From Lingula anatina (Eukaryota; Brachiopoda; Lingulata; Lingulida; Lingulidae): a stretch of DNA of 64,000 bases. Each line of letters starts with the position of its first letter. Positions within the stretch are counted from its first letter, which is position 1. The position numbers were made by a program, and so were the translations under genes. Shown in pieces: positions 12,082 through 25,367 of the stretch. The DNA lies in contig NW_019775863.1 of assembly GCF_001039355.2 (NCBI RefSeq), positions 118,581-182,580 on the forward strand. The letters are read 5' to 3'. Under the pieces are notes generated by a model that saw nothing but the letters and a program-made list of their open reading frames with translations, was not told where the DNA came from and searched no databases.

Positions 12082-15000
12082 GTACCTTATCTAGTATGTA
12101 GTCAACATCCACAGACTGATTTGTCTTGCAAATTGCGTCAAGAAGCCTGGTAATTTCTGGTCATGCTCAAACTAAATTTGATAAGTCATTGTTGTGCTTG
12201 CTGTAACTTAATTGTACCATCATATCATCTCATGCAATCTTGTGGTTTCTAAGAACTAACAGCACTTTTTAAGACAATTTTTCTTTGGATTATTTCTTGT
12301 GCATAGACCAAATCTGAAAACCACAGTGACTGTAATTTTATTTATTCATTTATTTTTGCTTAAAAGTAACCTTATTTCCCTCATTTCTTTACAAATCAGT
12401 GAACATAAATAAAACAATCAGAGGATCTTAATATACATTATTTTTGTTAACAACACTGAATTTCTTTTCTCACAGAAAAACTGGTATATGGTACAGTAGC
12501 TATTCTTCTTGGTATCCATCGAAACACTTTCAGATGGAACGAACCTGGATAACTTTGAATGACCTATGCAAAGCCGTATTCATATCAAAACCAGCCCAGC
12601 ATGGCCTTGGGTGAATTTGTCCTATTATGCACAGTACTAAAATGTGTAGTCTCGGCATGGGCATCATGTTTAGGATCCCCGGGGGTTTACATTAGCCAGC
12701 TTGGATCTGATAGCCTGCTAGCTGCTTAGATTTCCCTGATACATTCATTTCCTAATCTGCTTGTGAGAAATGGACAGCAAAACACTAAAATCAATAAAAA
12801 TTGAATCACATTTTATTCTGTAAGACGATACAGGCTCTGGATGCAGTAGCTTGTAAAAGTCAAAATAATGAATTAAGATCATCCCCAAGGCACCGTAAGT
12901 TCCAAATTATTCTATCTGGCTTAAACTTCCACCTGAGGAGACCACAAAATCTAAATCCAGGAATGCTGTGAAACCACTCAAGCAGCTCTATACATGCAGA
13001 TTCACAACAAAAGAATCTTTGAGATATTAGTTAGTATTATCATTTTTGATGTTTAAACACAATTTCCTGCTAAAGTGGAGGTACAGAGAAAACCAGAACC
13101 ATTATTTTAATAATGATCTTGGAGTCCATATTTAATAAGGGTATTTTCCCTAATCCCCCTCCCCAATCCCCCTCGCCCTTCTATCATGGTCAATATAAAG
13201 CTACTGATTTTCCCGTTGAATTAACTTTTCCCACAAAACCTCCTGCCCATTCCAATATCACCTGGCCTTGTTAACAAGTTTCCACCTTAGCCATGAGGAC
13301 CTTCACAGCCCCTCAGCCGAAGGGGGGGGGTATAATTAATGATTGCTCCCAATCACTGTATGACCAGTTTTGTTTAAAAGACCCTTTTATTTGTATATCA
13401 TATTAACTGCTAGATGCATGTATCACTCTGAAATCAGTGTTTCAAGAGTTTACCTCTTGCAAGACAAAGATGATGGTCATCTTTTACCAGAAATATCTGC
13501 TCAGTCAATTTTCTACAGATGAGAGAGAGAGAGATTAAAAGCAGATATTGAAACCTGCATTGTTTCTCTTTTCAATTTCCTAATACAGGGTATAAAAGTG
13601 CCCTTTCAGCATCAGTTCATCTCATCAGATATTAAATTACATCTTTTACTTCACATTTCAGGTACTACATATTCAATAATACAAAATGAGTAAATTTTCA
13701 ACACCTTTTATGTCTATAAAAAGAAAAATACCTGCAGAATCTTCAAAATCATTCCACAGTATTGTCTTCGTACTTCATTTAAATCCATGCACTTCAAGTA
13801 AAATGAGAAGATGTGCTTACAGAACACGTCAATAGGTTCAAGTCATGTAAAAGTCATGCATTATTGACATCTTCTCTTGCACTACAATAACGGTTTTCAG
13901 ATCATTCACTGTCCATAATACACACAGCAGTTTGTTGGCACTGCAGACAAAACACAAAAACGTGTCAACTGTGCCATACATACTCCTGTATAGATTTTAG
14001 CATCAAAAAGACGGATGCTGTTGAGCATTTTGTGTCATAACTTATTCAAATAGATAATTGAATGTGAGTAATAGACATTGTTTATCAATTGATCTGGGTG
14101 CTGACTGAAGTTGGGAATGTTCATTATATACATATTACATATTCTTATGTGGCAGAAAACCTACCTTGGGGAAAGATCCGAGCCTTCTTGCCAATGCCTG
14201 ATATGTATAAGCATGAATTACCTGACTGAATATATGCTATTAGCATGCTGCAGGGAAGCTATGTCCCTATATTCATAAAAAAAACACCTGTTATTCTTAC
14301 TGACTAGAAACCGTCTTCCTGATCATCTTAATTGGATGTCCATGTTTTTAAGCCAATGGCATTCTTTTCTATTGGATAAATTAGGTGCTTGGACCCAAGG
14401 TTTCAATCAATAAGCAGCTGCAGTTTCATATTTATTCCAGTGGTGTTTCCTGGTGTTATTTATTTTTGCCAATATCCCTGGTAATATGTACAAATTTCTT
14501 GAATATTTTTAGAGTGGATTTCTTTCTATGTGTCATTTCAGGTATGGTTTTGATTAATAAATTGAACTCAGTATTTGCTTTGAGAAGTGGCCATATGATA
14601 TAGATATGATTAAGACCTAATGGTAATTTTAAATAAGTTGAATCAAATAAATTTGAAAGCGATATTTGTACAAGTAAATGAGGGCTTCAGCACCACATAG
14701 GATATATCCCTAATCAGTATAATAAAGCACAATAAATTAAGACTGTCATAAGTAAATTAGATATTGTAATATTTACATAAACCTCAGTACAGTAATAACC
14801 TAAAACAGTTTTAAATAGTATTCCTGATACTTGATGTGACTGAAAATGAAATTTGTTTCCAGATACCTGTGAAAACTTTAAAATAATTGCCAGTAGAGAA
14901 TATGATTATGTTACAACTTTCCCAGAAAAAAAGAGAACATCAATCTACCTAATAATATAGAGACTTGGGCTGGGTTTCCATACTTAGATCGATCCATCTG

Positions 15001-18000
15001 GATCGACCTAACTCCCAGGGGGTTCACGCTAAATTGCTATCAGCTCAAGAGGCTTTAATGTCTGTCACGCCTACTGAATCAGCTAGGGGATAAAGATAAT
15101 TACCCCTTAACAGTTTAACTAGGTATGACAGATGTCTAAGTCGGTTAGTTTGATAGCAATTTAGTGAGAGCTCCCAGGGAGATAGATCGATCCAAATATC
15201 TTTGGGAATTGTCCCTTGATTTTCAAGATTCTTTCCTTTTCATTATTTATTTATTTTTATTATTTGTTTATTTATTTATTTGGGCAGGGGATAGCAGATA
15301 TTTAAGGTGTTCATAAACTGAAATATATATGAATCCACCAGATACTCTAGTTTTCAACCCATATTTTAGGACATACATGCTGTATTCACCAGTCCATATC
15401 TGGGCACCACTGGAGGTAGGCTGATACATCAGTGAGTCAGAATAAACACACAAAGCCATCAACAGCTTTTGTTCCTTAGCTTCACCAATCACAGGGGAAC
15501 AATTAAAAAAAAGGCTCAGAAAAAGCCTCTTTTGATATTGTGCATTTTTGCTAGGGTCTGATAATGGAAATTAATTACATAATAGCTACAGCACATAATC
15601 AGCAAAGTTATGGGTTAGACACAGGAGTGTCAATGAGTGGATGTCATTGGATGCGTTTACGCTCATGTTCACGTTCAAGTTCAAGTTCATATCATGATTA
15701 CATGTTCTTTTTGTGTTCCATTTTGCCTTGTAGACATCCATTCTTTATTTCACATCTTTATTTTCATGTGCCATTTGTCCCATATCATACTTCTCAGCTT
15801 TTATTATTGCCCCATGTATGTTCTTTTCCTCAGGTCTCTTGGGTTTTCATTGCATATTGTATTGAATTTCATGGTTCTCAGTTGTTACTTATTTGGGAGG
15901 ATCTTTCCAGTAGAGCAATGCCTCCAGTCCCCTAGCCTGCTTTTGCTTAATCAAAAATATAGACTTAGGTAAAAAAATAATAAAATTTCAGTACATTGAT
16001 AGAATTCTGCTATCTGTGAAAGGAATTTGAGTTTTGTACTGTTTTCAAATACTGAAAGAAAAAAAAACAATCATAAGAAGTACATCATTTATTTAAAACA
16101 CTCACGCATAGTGACACAAGAAATGTATCAGACAAAACCTTGTGTAAGTTCTATGTGGATTAGTTCTTTGCCATTTCTTCCATTTTCAGAATGATTCCAA
16201 GGCATTTGTCTACATATTATATCTTTTTTTGTAGAATCTTGCATGCAAAATTATTATTATTATCTTCAATTAAAACTAGTTGGATTGTCCCACAGAATCC
16301 AAATTAATACATTTGTTTTAACAATGTATTTAATAAAATTAGATGACAGTTACTTCACAAAAAGTGTTTAAATGAAGTATAATTATGTGGGATATTAAAA
16401 AGGGTTATTTTTTTATAAGCTAAAGCATTTGCTCATTGATTTGTCAATTCTAATGGACAAACATGGAGCTACATTGATCTTTTGTTTCATTAGATAATGA
16501 TGCGCTGTCATTGTGTAATCAGTTTGATTGGATTGTTTCATACCTTGCTTTTTGTTGTAATATATATTTGTCTTCAGGGGATTGAAAGTCCTCCAGTCTC
16601 ACATCAAATAAACATAAGTTTAATTCAATTTCCAGAGCACTAACACTTCCCTAAGTCATACATGTTGTTATTTTCTCTGAATTTCAAGGGGATTATAACC
16701 TAGCATCCATCGATCTTTTCAACAGGCAACATTATCAAATGTCCTGATACATAAATATTTTAATCATTGAAAACATATATCTACAATAGCATTTGAGGTG
16801 TTTTACTGTATAAAATTGAGCTAAAACCTTCTTATCAATTTGTTGTTACCACTCAATCAGACTGTTCTAATTTTAAGAATTCATGACGTCAAAAAATTCA
16901 GTACCTATTAAATTTGCAATTTTCCCCCACTGAAAAAAGTTGAGTCATTATTGTGTTATTTGGCAGTGTTGTTTCTGCCACTTTGTTTACTACGAGAGGA
17001 AATATAAATTTGCACCAAACCTGCCATATTTGCCACAATGAAAAAATTATTGTTTAACAACTTCAGTTCTTTATATAACTCACTTCAAAATGTAATATAC
17101 ATTTCACAAGAGACTGATAATCCTACTGTATTGGACAATATTCTAAAGATGTCTACCTAGCTGGGATGGAACATATGAAGGATTGGAAACAGTATACACC
17201 TCATTTGAACTATATGCGTTTCGGTCATTTTAGACACTTATAGCATTGTCTTTTACTAATTTGCGCCAAGAGAGTTGGAGACTGTCAAAGCATATTATAC
17301 ATTGTTGCCAAACATTGTGCAATTAAGTCTGTACTGATCAATATATTACAAGGTAAATAAATTATTTTGGTATTGGGCACACACATATGCATACACACAC
17401 AGGTATATGGTATATATGCAGAACCACTTCAGTGTATAAATATTTCCCATCAAGCCATTCTCATAAGAAAAAAGAAAGAAATAGATTGATTGTATTACTT
17501 CCTGTAGAAGCCTCCCTTAGCCTTCATTTGAAATGGCGCAAATTTACAGTTACTATAAAATTGTGTCAAATTTGGGTCTAATCTGACACTATTAGCAATA
17601 ACAGTCTACTAAGTTGCTCTTCGCAAGGGTGCCAAGGTTTTTTTTCTAATTTTTTTAAACTACTGAGCACCTAGAATTAATTTTTATTGTCTTTAATTTA
17701 ATATTTATTGTCTTTAATTTATTTTTATATTTGAATTAATTTTTATTGTCTTTAATTTAATATTTACTCATAGCTGTGATGAGTAAATGGTGAAAAATTT
17801 ATAACATTCTTCATTTTTGTTGTCCCATTGTGTAAGAGATAGGCCAGTATCATAAATATTACTTTTCACTCTAAACATTGCACCTAAAACTTTACTTTTA
17901 AGCATTTTTTGATTTTTTAACATTTGAGCTTTCATTGAATGCCTAACATTGGTTTATATTTCAAGTGACACACTGAACATATTTCCAAGTAAAATTCACC

Positions 18001-21000
18001 GTAAAGGCTTATAGATTCATTAGATTTACATTTTTATCTTTTTTTTTCACCATTATCCAGGTGCCATATTGAATGCCCTGGCTACCAGACCCATCATGGC
18101 GGCTGACGTAGGCTTCAAGGGTACCCAGCTCAAAATGACTCTAGTCTTAGAAGGCAACCAAAAGGCAGTTTTCAAGCCAAAATGGTGAACATTTTATGAA
18201 ATTCTCATTATCCATAGAGTAAATTTCCTTAAGATTTAAAAATATGGTTTTACTTTTCAGTTATTTTACTTTAATTTTACACAGCTGTACGATAATCAGT
18301 AAATTATGTAATCAGTAAAAGAAAAAGTTAGTGGTAACTGATAATTTGCACAAATTGTCCACTTTTAGATAAAGTACCTTTTCCTGTTGGAAGACAAATT
18401 TGGAACACAATCACCTCTTATTAAAGCTCTCTACTTAAATCGCTTAAACAAATTTTTTTTACCTCGTTTTTCCATGGAAAGATGATGACGCTCTTGTTGA
18501 CTCTTATTTCAGGTATGACAGAGACTACGTGGTGGTAGGGACACCATACTCTGGTGCTGACAGACATAACGGAGAAATAGCTGCATTCCACTTGATAAGG
18601 TATGACCCCTGTATTATTCACACTCAGTAATTAGAGAGAGATGCATTGAAATGATGGCAGACTGATCACACAGAATATATGCTCAGCTCTCTGCTGCCTT
18701 TACCACTGGCCAGGTACTTTACTTACCTTCTTTGTGTATTGTCTTTCTGATATGGTAATGGTCAACTGTGGTTTCAGTCCATGTATTTACAAACCTATCA
18801 GAATGGCATAAAGGTACTTTTATATACCTGCCCTTCAGAATCCCAGATATTGAAGGAAATTGAATTTGTGGAGGTCCTGATGGGTTACTGGCAACCAGTG
18901 TGTTCTTTTAATCCTGACACAAGGCTAAAAGATTATTGAATATTGGCCAAGAACCAAAAGTCCTACACATACATATTATGTAGTTTCTCTAAATATAGGA
19001 TTGTTTTTTTTATAAAGTACTAAAGTAATCTCATAACTTCAAAACAGATTTTTTACTCACTTCCATTGTGCATTAAAAAAAAAAACGATGAACATACTTT
19101 CTAATCACCCAAGCTACAGCATACAATGGTTATTGATATTGATCCATGAAATTCAATCATACCTCCAAATGGCTTTCATTTTTGCAACACTGTCATACAA
19201 TAGAAAAATGATGTAGTGTGTTTTCCTTTCACTTCCGTCTTTTGCACTGGCTTTTGTTGAATAGAAAAGAGGTGTCTACTTTAAGGTTATTGATAATTAA
19301 GAAGAAGGATGAGGATTTGAAAGGCTCATTTGTCTTATTTACAGTTGTATAGAACTTGCATGTTTTCTTCTTCAGGAGAGGCAGTGTTTTCTGTTTGCAT
19401 TTTTTGCTTAAAAACATATTTTGTAGTTGATAAACCCCAAGTGCCTTTATCAAAAATCACCTATTGCTATATACAGAGCGGGATTTACCTGGTAGCAAAT
19501 GTTACATTCTGGGTTCTGCACTGTGGCCCTCTTTGTAAGATATTCTTCAGGGTCCACACCAGGGTCACACCCACAGAGGCCACAGGTGTGGCCCTTAATA
19601 AAATATACCATACTATCCTGTGCTAGGTCCACTCACATATGCCCATGCACTAGATTCCTTTCAAATTACTTACTACAAATCCTGTACAAGGACGATACAT
19701 GGAGGACTCTCAGTGGGTCCCCTTCATAGCACATGTTACACACCATACTTACCAAATTCAGCACTGCCAGGGATGTCTTTTATGTCAATGCTATCACCTG
19801 GTGTGAAATTGAACTGCTTTAAGAGAGAGTAAAACTAGGTGCTAGCTGGTATCAGAAAGCTGCCGAGGTACTCACTGGCATCCTTTATCAGATACTAGGC
19901 TTGTGAAGCAGTGCTTTACATTGTCAATTATGGCAATAGTATATCATCCTAATTAAGTTTTTCATACCTAAATTAGTAATGGATGTTTAGATTTAGTTAA
20001 TGTGCTGTACACATCTGTAGCCAAGATTGATTATTTCACTCTAATGTGGGGAGGGCTAAAAAAATAAGAATATGAAAGTGAGAGGCAAGAAAAGTATTTT
20101 TACTTATATTTGTGTACAGTTGAAATGTTTGTAAGTTTAGACCTTTGCAGGTGAATAAGCTAATTGCCTCTCACAAATCTTGGCAGTCCACATTACTTGC
20201 AAACTGCTGATTCATCACAAGCTTTACTTGCAATTATCTTTCATACCAAGAAATTCTTTTTAACAGAAGGGAATTGATAGTTCAGATTGATAGTTCACAG
20301 TGATAGAACATTTGTATGCAAACCAGATACATGATACAGATGATCACTTGAAAATAGGCAGATCAGGAGGTATCCAGGTCTGGGTTGGTATGGTAATTAC
20401 TCAACAAGTTCAGACAACATAAATTAATCATTTCCCTGAAAGGTTTTCTAAGTAATTCTTTAAAAATATTGATTTGAAAATTTGAAAAGTAACGTAGCTG
20501 TGTGTCCAAAAGAATGATGTTGTGAGTGTGTGAAATCTTGAAAATGTAAAATATTAGAAAAATTGGGATGTTTGAAATTTTATTGTAATTACATAAATTT
20601 TACATTGATTACCGTGAAACCAGCCGTAGGCTTATTTTGTTAATCAGGAAAGTATCCATTATGTGGTACCTTGAGGTCAACAGTTAACAGCATGTAATAG
20701 ATACACCATGAGTCAGGGAGATGTATGTGATATACACAGAGTGCGGCGCCAGTGGATGTCACATACACATTACGTCAGGGATCACAGTATTTAGAAAATA
20801 TTAATTACAATTTTTCAATACTGTGGTCCCTGACACTTACTGAAAAGTGGTGTACCTGGCTTATGCTACGGCAGATGTCAGGAAAAAGACTCAGGTGTGG
20901 TGTCACTTGTATTCATGTATGATGTCCTTGCATGCGAAATACACCATATCCAGAATTTTTTTTTTTTTTTTTTTTTTTTTTGATATCAGCTGTGTTACAT

Positions 21001-24000
21001 GTATAAAAGCATTTGATGCATTGATTTACATTGATTTTATGAGCTGCAGGGTAAAATGCCTATATAATCTCTGGTATAATTCTTATAATGGTTTTAGTTA
21101 GTCTAATATTGCAGTAGATTCCCTTCCCAGGTTTAATTTGAAACACAGGTCATCATTTAACATGCATTTGCAAAGGATCAAATAAAATCTTTATGAATAA
21201 ATTATTTTAACCAACCATTGCTGTGAGTGTTCTTCCCCCAATTTATCTGTGTATGTGAAACAGCCTTAGCACAAAAACTCTGTTAAGAGACATAATTTAA
21301 CTTGACAAATTAAAGAAATAGTTTCATTTTTTCACTTACCTTCTGTTGATTTTGTCAGAAAACTTGCAGAGTCACCTTGTGTTAATCAAAAAATGGACGC
21401 AAACTTGCACCGGTCGACATCTAAAATGATACTGACAAGTACTAAGACCTGCTACTCTGTGAAATGAAATACAAGAATTAGCTAAGAAATATATATATCA
21501 GAAATATTATCAGTAGTGTTTTGTGTACTACTGGCAAGCATTGGGTCTTATCTTAAGATGGACACTAACGTAGTAGACGTCATATTATTACCAGTTCCTC
21601 AGTTAAAGCTTTAACACAATTATTCTGATAGTTTCTCTGAAATTAGTTACTTTTTTCAAGGAAATGGCCCATTTGATTTGATGTAAATAGCAATTGTGGT
21701 GTTTTAATGTAGCGAAGAAAATGTAAGGCTCATTATTTTGAGGTAACTTTTGACAGAAATGAATGGGGATAGCATTAACTGCAAACCCAATTGCTTTCTG
21801 AATGTGTTTTCTAGAAAAAGAAAAATTATAGCTTAGTACTTACATTTTGACAACCAGAGAAACCATTTAGTTATTACATATATTTGGTGGGCGATTCTGC
21901 AAAATACCTTTTTTGCTATTTTTTTATCTTTTAATGTAACCAGCCTTTGATAGGAAGGTTGTATTTTAACATGGCAGCTGTTAAACATATACCTGTTTAA
22001 AGGTTAGATTTAAAACTCACAGTCAGGATAAAAGTCTATTTCCACAAGACTTAATAACTTAAAAAGAGAAGAAAAATTAAACTGACATTGTTAAATAAGT
22101 CATGTATACAGATCAGATTTAAAAGACATGTATACAGTCCCGTAGCCAGGAGGGGTTCAGGGAGTTCCAAAGAATCACCCTTTTTGTCAGGAAAAGGTCC
22201 ATTCTGGGTAAAATTTGATCTAGGTACACAAAGGTTACATTGTAAAAGGTCCACTTTTTCAGAAAAAGAACCCCCCATTATGAAATAGCTGGCTACAGGC
22301 CTGTGTATCAATCATATTTATGTGCCAGTCAATCTATCTGGTCATTTTTATGATAAAATTTTTGTTTATGTGTTTATAGTACAACATTCTCTGTATTATT
22401 ACAGGTTACTGGGACTGAATCGAGCACCTCTGGTGGTGGGACGCACAGTCAACCTGCAGAAAGAAATCCTGCCAGTTTCATCCACAAAATTAAAGAGCAC
22501 TTTCTTTCAAAGAGGTATTTAGATGTACATGTATATATCTTCCATCCCTAATAGTTTAGAATACATTGAAGATTTCAATTTAAGTTGGTTATTGATATTT
22601 GGACAGTAAGGCTGCTTTTATGTGCAGTAACTGACAGTACCATATCTATTCCAGATAACAACACCTGTTTTTATGGGCAGTGTCTCTATTGCAAGAGTGA
22701 AGAGGACGGGGTGTGCGCTGATGGCGAAATGCTAGAGGGCGCTGTGGTCTTGTGGTTGCCAAGGAAGTGGACTTTTTATAAAAAACACAGAAGTCCTTGG
22801 CAGAGGACTTATAAGGAGGGAAAAGTTGCCAGGTAGTAATTGCTTTGAAGGTACTATCTGCTTTTAAATCTAACTTTAACAATTCAGACCTTTAAAATGA
22901 TAGAAACTCCTCAAATCATGGTGTATTCTTGTTTTGGGCTTTGGATTTCCAATTTGGTTTATTCCAATACTCATCTAACTCATCCCTCCATTTCTCTTGG
23001 TGACCATTCTTTTAGCCTCATTCTCCATCTGTCCTCCTTGATTCTACTGACATGTCCTGCCTATGTCCATTTCACTTGCAATACAGTATTGTATTCTGTT
23101 AATGCTTTTATATACCTGTGTTACCTTCAGGTGGGAGTACGACGATACATACTGTGATACTGTGCGGGCTGTGGCACCCTACGACAGCGGACCCCGCCTT
23201 CTGGATCTCCTAGATGCTGTTGTAGTGGACTACCTCATTGGGAATGCGGATCGCCATCATTATGAGACATTTGCTAACGCCACTGACAGCATGATTATTA
23301 TGCTGGATAATGCCAAAAGGTATGTTCACTCTGTCAATGATTTTATGATATTATGATTTTATAGATGTTTAATGTGGCAGAAATATACATACTACATACA
23401 TGTAATAGTTAGAATTTTTTTTAAAAGAGTGTTTTGCTCCTGATTTTATAGAAGAGAAGCTGAAAAATTATGAGAAAGAAAAATTATGATCAGCTATAAG
23501 AAATATATTCAGCAGGCAATATAGGGTTTCCATAAGGTTATTCACTAAAACTTGTCATTTTGTATTTAATCTGTAGAAATTGATGTCATTTTATCTTCAA
23601 AAAAGTGACATTTTTCATGAAAGTGCGATAAGGTCAACAGCACACATACTTGCTTTTTTTTTTTTTTTTGATATGTAGGTATGTAGAATACTTAATTTAT
23701 ATATTCTTGTCTTTAATTTCAGTTTTGGAAATTATTACCATGATGAGAAAAGCATTTTAACTCCAATAAAGCAATGTTGTCTGTGAGTATGATCTATAAG
23801 TTTCACAACAGGGGAGAGAGTAGTTATCAGAGGAGAAAAAGCAGAGTCATTTCTCTCTCCTTCTTGATATCCAAATGTGATACCTATATGTATCTACAAT
23901 CAAACTTACAGAAATTTAATTTATCTACCCAAAGAGACCACCAATCTTAGCATGTACAACTGAAATTTTAGTTTGTGTATGGCAAATATCTCAAGTAATT

Positions 24001-24249
24001 TCTTTTCATTAATGGTGTGAGATTCTTTTTGTTTTGTGTTTTAGACTACGGCGTACGACGTGGGACAGGCTACAACTGCTGAAGGATGAAGTGTTGAGCA
24101 ATGTACTTAGAGGTATTCTTGAAGCAGATCCATTGGCTCCTATTCTCATTGAACCACACCTGAAGGCATTGGACAGAAGATTAGAGCACATTTTACAGGA
24201 GCTGCACTTGTGTGTTGAACAGAAATCTGAGCAAAAGGTTTTTGTGTGA
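5848..24249 (+). CDS. FAM20B: FAM20B-like glycosaminoglycan xylosylkinase, 8 coding exons
   Basis: Golgi-lumenal secretory-pathway kinase; the family phosphorylates the linkage xylose of proteoglycans. Coding exons: 5848-6241, 18061-18184, 18513-18599, 22405-22514, 22655-22832, 23131-23319, 23723-23782, 24045-24249. All introns are GT-AG and phases agree, giving 448 residues (vertebrate FAM20B is about 409). Residues about 9-27 form a hydrophobic signal anchor. Kinase landmarks are intact: nucleotide-binding lysine in VFKPK (exon 2), glutamate in [10 protein letters not shown] (exon 3), cysteines in CFYGQCLYC (exon 5), catalytic loop NADRHHYE (exon 6) and metal-binding DNAKSFG, split between exons 6 and 7. 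A splice acceptor at 5743 implies an upstream untranslated exon. The second ATG (5860) begins MKLRVRIF and matches the family's usual start better, so 444 residues is an alternative. Assignment to FAM20B rather than FAM20A/C rests on the WEYDDTYC and [10 protein letters not shown] segments and on length. Confidence 0.92.
7911..8196. mobile_element. MITE with GGGCCATTC ends, uninterrupted copy
   Basis: The 286-base counterpart of 891-1717 in the other copy of repeat A. The arms are more diverged than in copy 1. The centre includes ATT at 8061-8063, the empty target of the Harbinger-like element. Confidence 0.75.
8417..8500. repeat. TA microsatellite, expanded copy
   Basis: About 84 bases of (TA)n at the position matching 1938-1970. 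Confidence 0.95.
9158..9200. repeat. GT microsatellite
   Basis: (GT)n of about 43 bases; only a few units occur at the matching place in copy 1 (about 2636-2652). Confidence 0.93.
9500..9665. mobile_element. Small Harbinger-like MITE (family 2), repeat A copy 2
   Basis: Same 166-base element as 2948-3113, at the matching place in copy 2 with TAA on both sides. It was therefore present before the two copies diverged. Confidence 0.78.
10559..10590. repeat. Perfect 13-base hairpin
   Basis: CAAGAAGTTATAA (10559-10571), six-base loop, then its exact reverse complement (10578-10590), in FAM20B intron 1. No run of T suggests a terminator; function unknown. Confidence 0.6.
11869..12036. mobile_element. 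hAT-like MITE inserted in an AC microsatellite
   Basis: 168 bases with ends CAGGGGCGGATTTAGG and, inverted, CAGGGGCGGATCCAGA, a typical hAT-type terminal sequence. It splits an (AC)n tract (11837-11868 and 12037-12079), so the expected 8-base target duplication cannot be told from the repeat. Inside, GAAGACGGTCA-like words occur three times and one pair can form a hairpin. Confidence 0.8.
14968..15215. mobile_element. Harbinger-like MITE (family 2), longer member, TTG target duplication
   Basis: 248 bases with ends GGCTGGGTTTCCA and, inverted, GGGACAATTCCCA, flanked by TTG at 14965-14967 and 15216-15218. The arms share GATCGATCC and the AATTGCTATCA / TGATAGCAATT pair. Similar inside to 2948-3113 and better preserved as an inverted repeat. 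Confidence 0.75.
19450..19850 (-). other. Exon-like stretch antisense to FAM20B intron 3
   Basis: On the minus strand a frame at 19489-19590 reads a cysteine-rich peptide ([20 protein letters not shown] and on) up to a donor-like CAG/GTAAAT. A second block (about 19765-19827) reads [20 protein letters not shown] before a strong donor-like TTTG/GTAAGTATG and follows an acceptor-like TTAAAG. About 340 bases here are unchanged in copy 2 (25826-26160), whereas the surrounding intron differs often. The two blocks do not join cleanly in phase. Either part of a nested minus-strand gene or a recently active dispersed repeat; not recognised. Confidence 0.3.
20774..20834. repeat. Hairpin with 18-base stem in FAM20B intron 3
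   Basis: GTCAGGGATCACAGTATT (20774-20791) pairs with 20817-20834 with one T/C difference that still allows G-U pairing, around an AT-rich 25-base loop. Present in copy 2 at 27000-27060 with one further mismatch at the stem base. Confidence 0.6.
22135..22303. mobile_element. hAT-like MITE upstream of FAM20B exon 4
   Basis: 169 bases with ends CAGTCCCGTAGCCAGG and, inverted, CAGGCCTGTAGCCAG, inside intron 3 about 100 bases before exon 4. Present in both copies of repeat B. The flanks share TGTAT, but a full 8-base duplication is not clear. Confidence 0.65.
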
Positions 24250-24818
24250 TATTAGATGAGAAAAGAAGCTACCTAGAGAATGTTATCCTTGTCTGATGCT
24301 TTCTAACAGTCTGGTTGCAGTGGCTTGGTAAAAAGTAAGGGAAACCTGCTTTATTTTCTGTATGAGTCTGAAAAAGAATTGAGAGCCTATTGTTTAAAAA
24401 AATCTCATTTACAAAAGTAGACAAAAGACTCCTCAGAATGACCAATATATCTTTTTCTAGCTGCATTTGTAAAGACATCATGATAACATTTTAAACATTA
24501 TCTAGGTGCAGAGCGTGATACATCTAGTCATCACTGAGTTACCCATTACAAAAATGAGAGGCCGAAAAAAGATCCTGAAAGTAATCAACACATAGGTATG
24601 AGCTTGTTATGTCGAATTTAATTTATTTTGAAAAATGGTATGACCATAATATCATGATATAGATCACTTGCACAGTCACACTTTATAGATAAATGATCAG
24701 CCTTTTCCTGCCATTATTTATTCACATTTTTTATGTGATGTGATGGCATTTAATTATATTAGGCAGCTATTTTTAAGTGCAAGATTTTTTAAAGTCTTTA
24801 ATATATTATTTACTTTTC

Positions 24819-24824
24819 AATAAA
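24819..24824 (+). promoter_or_regulatory. Candidate polyadenylation signal for FAM20B
   Basis: AATAAA lies 570 bases after the FAM20B stop codon, with AT-rich sequence and no intervening gene. The same hexamer is at the matching place in the second copy (31387-31392). No cleavage site can be confirmed from sequence. Confidence 0.35.
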
Positions 24825-25030
24825 TCTTTCAAACACACATACATAATAATGTGTGATTTAAAAAAAACAAAAACAGGTGCATCAGAACTATATTTTTGTT
24901 ATGGAACTTCAAACTTGATATTCAGAGTTCAGCTTTTAATGGTTAGTCTGTAGTGAAGGTGGATCACATACTTTGTTTTGTCACTTACTAACCCCTCCCC
25001 CCAAACACAAGCATGCACGCATGCATGCGC

Positions 25031-25033
<3 letters not shown>

Positions 25034-25083
<50 letters not shown>
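25034..25083. repeat. CT microsatellite after FAM20B
   Basis: About 50 bases of (CT)n followed by a short (CA)n; in copy 2 (31611-31685) CT is shorter and CA longer. Confidence 0.93.
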
Positions 25084-25098
<15 letters not shown>

Positions 25099-25367
25099 TA
25101 CATTAATCTACAGCACCCTAGGATCATTAGAAGATGACAGCATAGGGATGTCAGCGTAGACTAAAGATGGCAGTTTGGCATCAAACTTATCCTCCAGTAT
25201 CTCAAAAAGAAAATTTGTAACAAAAAACTGTGTGATCTGATAGCATTAGAAAACTGATGTACTTATTTCATCATGTAATTTGATTATAACATACCTTGTT
25301 TAGTCTGATTTCAAAAATGAAATATGAAAGCAAAGGAGTGAACAGTGGCATCTTAAAGCATATCCAG

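Larger units (their letters stand above)
10286..18060 (+). other. Rest of FAM20B intron 1
   Basis: Intron 1 runs from 6242 to 18060 (about 11.8 kb). After repeat A it holds the hairpin at 10559, three AC tracts (11692-11706, 11768-11785, 11837-12079), the hAT-like MITE at 11869, the MITE at 14968 and TTTA-rich sequence at 15240-15283. I see no other exon. Confidence 0.5.

Noticed and set aside
15564-15972. Two overlapping + strand frames of 111-123 codons
   Set aside because: Low-complexity and hydrophobic in both frames, without motifs; looks like chance in AT-rich intron sequence.
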